A stretch of 6,828 bases of DNA. It comes from Chloroflexota bacterium (GTDB taxonomy: Bacteria > Chloroflexota > Dormibacteria > Dormibacterales > Dormibacteraceae). The stretch covers positions 517-7,344 of the forward strand of contig DMCH01000172.1 of the NCBI GenBank assembly GCA_003446775.1, in the 5' to 3' direction. Shown piece by piece: positions 4,478 to 6,828 of the stretch. Each line of letters begins with the position of its first letter. The stretch's first letter is position 1. The notes beneath the pieces are model-generated. The model was not told where the DNA came from. It did no database searches and saw only the letters and a program-made list of their open reading frames with translations. The position numbers and the translations under genes are program-made.

Positions 4478-5506
4478 CTAAAGCTCCGCGCGCACCCTGG
4501 CCGCCGCGCGGGCCAGCGCCGTCAGCTTGCCGAAGGCCTTGGGCCGCGGCAGGTACTTCATCCCACAGTCGGGCGCCAGGATGAGCCGCTCCGGCGGCAC
4601 GAAGCGAAGCGCATCGCGGATCCGCCCAACGACGGTGTCGACGTCCTCCACCGGGCTGTCGTCGGCGAGGTCGATGACGCCGACGATCAGCGTCTTGTTG
4701 GCAAGACTCTTGAGAACTGATAGGTCCACCTTCTGCTGAGCCGACTCCATCGAGATCTGATGGGCGGTGACGTCTGCCAGCTCTTCGAGGAACGGGTATC
4801 CATTCGGCCGCGAGAGGACGATGTGCGCGTACCCGAAACAGGTGTGCAGGGCGGTGGTCCCGGCGACGCCCAGCAGCGCTCGGTTGATCGCCTTGACCGC
4901 GAACCGCTGCGCCTTCTCGGCCCGCGCCTGGAGGTACGGCTCGTCGAGCTGGACCACGTCCGCGCCGGCGGCAAACAGGTCGCGCACCTCATCGTTGACG
5001 GCCTCGGCAAGCGCCATCGCGAGCGCCTCTTCGTCGTGGTAGTAATCGTCCTGCGCCTGCTGCGACATGGTGAAAGGTCCCGGCAGCGTCGCCTTGATGG
5101 TTCGAGTCGTGGTCGCGCGCAGGAACTCGACGTCGCGCACCTCGACCGGGCGCGAGCGCCGGAGCGGTCCCACCACGCGCGGCACGGGGTTGGGATGTCC
5201 GGTCCGGTCGAGCGCGGTGCCAGGATTTTCCAGGTCCATGCCATCAAGGGCGGTCGCGAAACGATTGGAGTAGCTCTCGCGGCGAATCTCGCCGTCGGTG
5301 ATGATGTCGATGCCGGCGCGCTCCAGGTCTCGGATCGCCAGCACGGTCGCGTCGTCCTGCGCCTGCTCGAGGTATTCGGGGGCGACCCGCCAGATCTCCA
5401 CGGCGCGGGTGCGCGGCGGCAGCCGGCGGCCCAACAGGTTGCGGTCCACAAGCCAGTCCGGTTGGGGATAGCTGCCGACCACGGACGTCAACAGCAGATC
5501 CGGCAT
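4478..5506 (-). CDS. Cobalamin-independent methionine synthase-type methyltransferase, catalytic domain only (core MetE-like)
   Basis: A 342-residue cytosolic zinc methyltransferase of the MetE C-terminal (Meth_synt_2) family, which moves a methyl group to a thiol such as homocysteine. Numbering from ATG 5506: LTSVVGSYPQPDWL at the start, GIDIITDGEIRR (65-76), LPGPFTM (141-147), VVQLDEPYLQ (184-193), zinc ligands His221 and Cys223 in ALHTCFGYAH, Glu254 in ISMES, and Cys314 in LAPDCGMKYLPR. These match E. coli MetE His641, Cys643, Glu665 and Cys726. Full MetE is about 750 residues; the N-terminal half is absent, as in 'core' MetE of archaea and Dehalococcoides, where a methylcobalamin protein rather than methyl-tetrahydrofolate has been reported as donor. 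Relatives include epoxyalkane:CoM transferases, so the substrate is open. The frame extends to 5548, but ATG 5506 has AAGG 8 nt upstream and begins at the family's usual N-terminus. It is divergent from the dehydrogenase gene. Confidence 0.9.
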   Translation of the reverse strand: MPDLLLTSVVGSYPQPDWLVDRNLLGRRLPPRTRAVEIWRVAPEYLEQAQDDATVLAIRDLERAGIDIITDGEIRRESYSNRFATALDGMDLENPGTALDRTGHPNPVPRVVGPLRRSRPVEVRDVEFLRATTTRTIKATLPGPFTMSQQAQDDYYHDEEALAMALAEAVNDEVRDLFAAGADVVQLDEPYLQARAEKAQRFAVKAINRALLGVAGTTALHTCFGYAHIVLSRPNGYPFLEELADVTAHQISMESAQQKVDLSVLKSLANKTLIVGVIDLADDSPVEDVDTVVGRIRDALRFVPPERLILAPDCGMKYLPRPKAFGKLTALARAAARVRAEL

Positions 5507-5528
5507 CGTGCCAACCTTAGTGGACGCC
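5507..5528. other. 22-bp gap between divergent genes with competing start codons
   Basis: The methyltransferase ATG (5506) and the dehydrogenase ATG (5529) point away from each other across 22 bp. Both frames extend past each other: GTG at 5508 and 5520 would lengthen the dehydrogenase, and ATG at 5530 (sharing the CATG at 5528-5531 with the dehydrogenase ATG) would lengthen the methyltransferase. No convincing -35/-10 pair is visible, so any promoter must overlap the two coding regions. Confidence 0.5.
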
Positions 5529-6572
5529 ATGAAAACGCTACGGCTCAAGACTGTGGACGCTTATGTGGCCTTCGACTTCGAGTGCCCGACCAGCGCCGGA
5601 GGCACGCGCCTCGCGCCGGACGTCACGGAACGCGAGACCCAGCTGCTGGCGCGAGCCATGACGTACAAGTTCGCGGTCCTCGGCGTCAACTTCGGCGGTG
5701 GCAAAGGGACCATTCGGGCCACTCCGTCCGAGCGCGACGACGCCATCTCCCGCTACGTCGAAGAGATCCGGCCGCTGGTCGAATCCGCGAAATTCCTGAC
5801 GTCCACCGACCTCGGGACGGTGCCTGACGATTTCCGCTCGCTTCCCGGTACCGATCAGGCGGACCTCATGCACACCGAATACATGGGCATGCCGCTCGAT
5901 GCATTTCTGACCGGCCTCGGGGTGGCGACCGCGGCCGAGACTGCCCTCGGTGGGCTCGAAGATCGCACCGCTGCCATCGAGGGCTTCGGCAAGGTCGGAG
6001 GCGCGGCCGCGGTGGAATTGGCCATGCGCGGGGCTCGGCTCATAGCGTTCTCGACCATCCACGGCAGCGTCCAGCGCCGCGCGGGCTTCGACGTCGACGA
6101 GCTGCTCGAGCTCCGCGCCCAACACGGCGATCGGCTGGTCGAACATCTCGGCACGGACGTACGCCCCGCCTCGGAGCTGTTCGCGGTCGACGCAGACGTG
6201 CTCGTTCCGGGCGCGCGCATCGGGGTGATCGACGAGGCGCGAGCGCGGACTCTCAGAGCTCGCGTGGTCGCGCCCGGAGCCAACGTCCCCTACACCGCCC
6301 GCGCGCTCGAGATCCTAAAAGAGCGCAACATCCCGGCCCTCGCGGACTTCGTCTGCAACTCGGGAGCCACCATCGGCTATGTGACGTCCGGCCTCCAGAC
6401 CTCGGACCAGGCGGTCGCCGCGGTCGAGAAACGCGTTCGTGACCTCACGCGGGAGAGCCTCGAGGACCCCGATGGTCCGCTGGCGGGAGCCCGCCGGATC
6501 GCCGAGGCGCATCTGCGCACCTGGCTGGATCGAAGCCAGATGCCGGACGGGCCTGCCTTGGCTACGCCGTAA
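5529..6572 (+). CDS. Glu/Leu/Phe/Val (ELFV) family amino acid dehydrogenase
   Basis: A 347-residue NAD(P)-dependent enzyme that oxidatively deaminates an L-amino acid to a 2-oxo acid and ammonia, or the reverse. Numbering from ATG 5529: the N-terminal substrate domain carries MTYKFAVLGVNFGGGKGTI with Lys47 and Lys59, equivalent to the two substrate/catalytic lysines of leucine dehydrogenase, and Asp94 in STDLGT, the catalytic Asp position. The nucleotide domain has the Rossmann motif GFGKVG (152-157). The C-terminal region has GANVPYTARALEILKERNI and ADFVCNSGATIGY, typical of the family. Its length is close to Leu/Phe/Val dehydrogenases (about 350-380) and shorter than glutamate dehydrogenases (about 410-450), which favours a branched-chain or aromatic substrate. 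GTG at 5508 is an alternative start. The gene is followed 14 nt later by a PaaK-like ligase and likely forms an operon with it. Family secure, substrate uncertain. Confidence 0.93.
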   Translation: MKTLRLKTVDAYVAFDFECPTSAGGTRLAPDVTERETQLLARAMTYKFAVLGVNFGGGKGTIRATPSERDDAISRYVEEIRPLVESAKFLTSTDLGTVPDDFRSLPGTDQADLMHTEYMGMPLDAFLTGLGVATAAETALGGLEDRTAAIEGFGKVGGAAAVELAMRGARLIAFSTIHGSVQRRAGFDVDELLELRAQHGDRLVEHLGTDVRPASELFAVDADVLVPGARIGVIDEARARTLRARVVAPGANVPYTARALEILKERNIPALADFVCNSGATIGYVTSGLQTSDQAVAAVEKRVRDLTRESLEDPDGPLAGARRIAEAHLRTWLDRSQMPDGPALATP

Positions 6573-6586
6573 ACTCCACGCGCCAT

Positions 6587-6828
6587 ATGACATCGAGCGC
6601 TCCGGGTCGCTTGCCCGACGACACCTGCGACCGCGACCCGATCTGGGACCGTGAAGTGGAAACCGCGTCGTACGACCAGGCAGTGGCGCGCGCGTCATCG
6701 GCGTGGGAGAAGCAGTTCCGGTATCTCATGGAGAGGTCGCCGTTCTACGCGCGCAAATTCCGCGATGCGGGCGTCGGCCAGGCGGAGGTGCGGCTGAAGG
6801 ACCTCGGCCGCCTTCCCTTCAGCACGAA
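6587..6828 (+). CDS. Phenylacetate-CoA ligase-like adenylate-forming enzyme (N-terminal fragment, cut by window edge)
   Basis: Eighty codons are visible. After a variable start (MTSSAPGRLPDDTCDRDPIW) come EKQFRYLMERSPFYARKFRDAG (about 41-62) and LKDLGRLPFSTK-like residues (70-80), the standard N-terminal signature of the PaaK family: a helix with SPFYxxKFxxAG, then DLxxLPFTTK. These cytosolic enzymes activate phenylacetate or related aryl acids with ATP and CoA. The AMP-binding core and catalytic lysine lie outside the window, so substrate and completeness cannot be judged. The ATG at 6587 is the only good start, 14 nt after the dehydrogenase stop, with no clear Shine-Dalgarno site. Pairing with an amino acid dehydrogenase suggests a role in aromatic amino acid breakdown or a related acyl-CoA pathway. 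Confidence 0.85.
   Translation, partial: MTSSAPGRLPDDTCDRDPIWDREVETASYDQAVARASSAWEKQFRYLMERSPFYARKFRDAGVGQAEVRLKDLGRLPFST

Noticed and set aside
4760..5827. Plus-strand frame of about 355 codons antisense to the methyltransferase
   Set aside because: Composition is Arg/His/Gln-rich with no motif, and it overlaps two well-supported genes (zinc-site methyltransferase and ELFV dehydrogenase) in other frames.
5538..6146. Minus-strand frame of about 202 codons inside the dehydrogenase gene
   Set aside because: It is the antisense shadow of a gene with clear catalytic and Rossmann motifs, and shows no family resemblance itself.

Overview
GC-rich bacterial chromosomal DNA from an unidentified organism. 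The gene mix (short 'core' MetE, SpoIIAA/STAS-like stress-family protein, Glu/Leu/Phe/Val dehydrogenase next to a PaaK-like ligase, dCache chemoreceptor, sparse Shine-Dalgarno sites) fits a soil or sediment lineage of Chloroflexota, Dormibacterota or Actinobacteriota. No rRNA or other marker allows a firmer placement. I see no mobile element, CRISPR array, tRNA or rRNA.

Layout. (1) Positions 1-2962, minus strand, read right to left: a NarL/LuxR-type response regulator (2962-2267), a SodC/CHRD-like secreted lipoprotein (2175-1696) and a membrane chemoreceptor whose C-terminus runs off the left edge (1598 to <1). (2) Positions 2963-3160: a divergent regulatory region with three tandem 10-bp repeats and a TGATCA pair. 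(3) Positions 3161-4471, plus strand: a SpoIIAA/STAS-like cytosolic protein, then a tight cluster of three small unknown genes (a three-helix membrane protein, a 97-residue protein and a 61-residue basic protein). (4) Positions 5506-4478, minus strand: a cobalamin-independent methionine synthase-type methyltransferase consisting of the catalytic domain only; it converges on the small-gene cluster with a 6-nt gap. (5) Positions 5529-6828, plus strand, divergent from it with a 22-bp gap: an ELFV-family amino acid dehydrogenase followed by the start of a phenylacetate-CoA ligase-like gene cut by the right edge.

Most unusual signal. The intergenic stretches in front of the chemoreceptor and of the lipoprotein are copies of one another: 74 nt, ungapped, 49 of 74 identical, ending 7 nt and 1 nt before the two start codons, although the genes are unrelated. 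Three of the differences between the copies keep base pairing in two predicted hairpins as G-U wobbles, but only if the RNA is read from the minus strand, the strand of the genes. A second pairing that excludes one of the hairpins is also partly kept. This suggests a shared structured 5' leader (a candidate cis-regulatory RNA), though a DNA operator or a dispersed intergenic repeat is not excluded.

How the genes may work together (inference): the left block looks like a sensing and envelope-response group in which a receptor and a periplasmic SOD-fold lipoprotein share control. The right block looks like amino acid metabolism: oxidative deamination of a branched-chain or aromatic amino acid, CoA activation of an aryl acid, and a divergent methyl transfer to a thiol.
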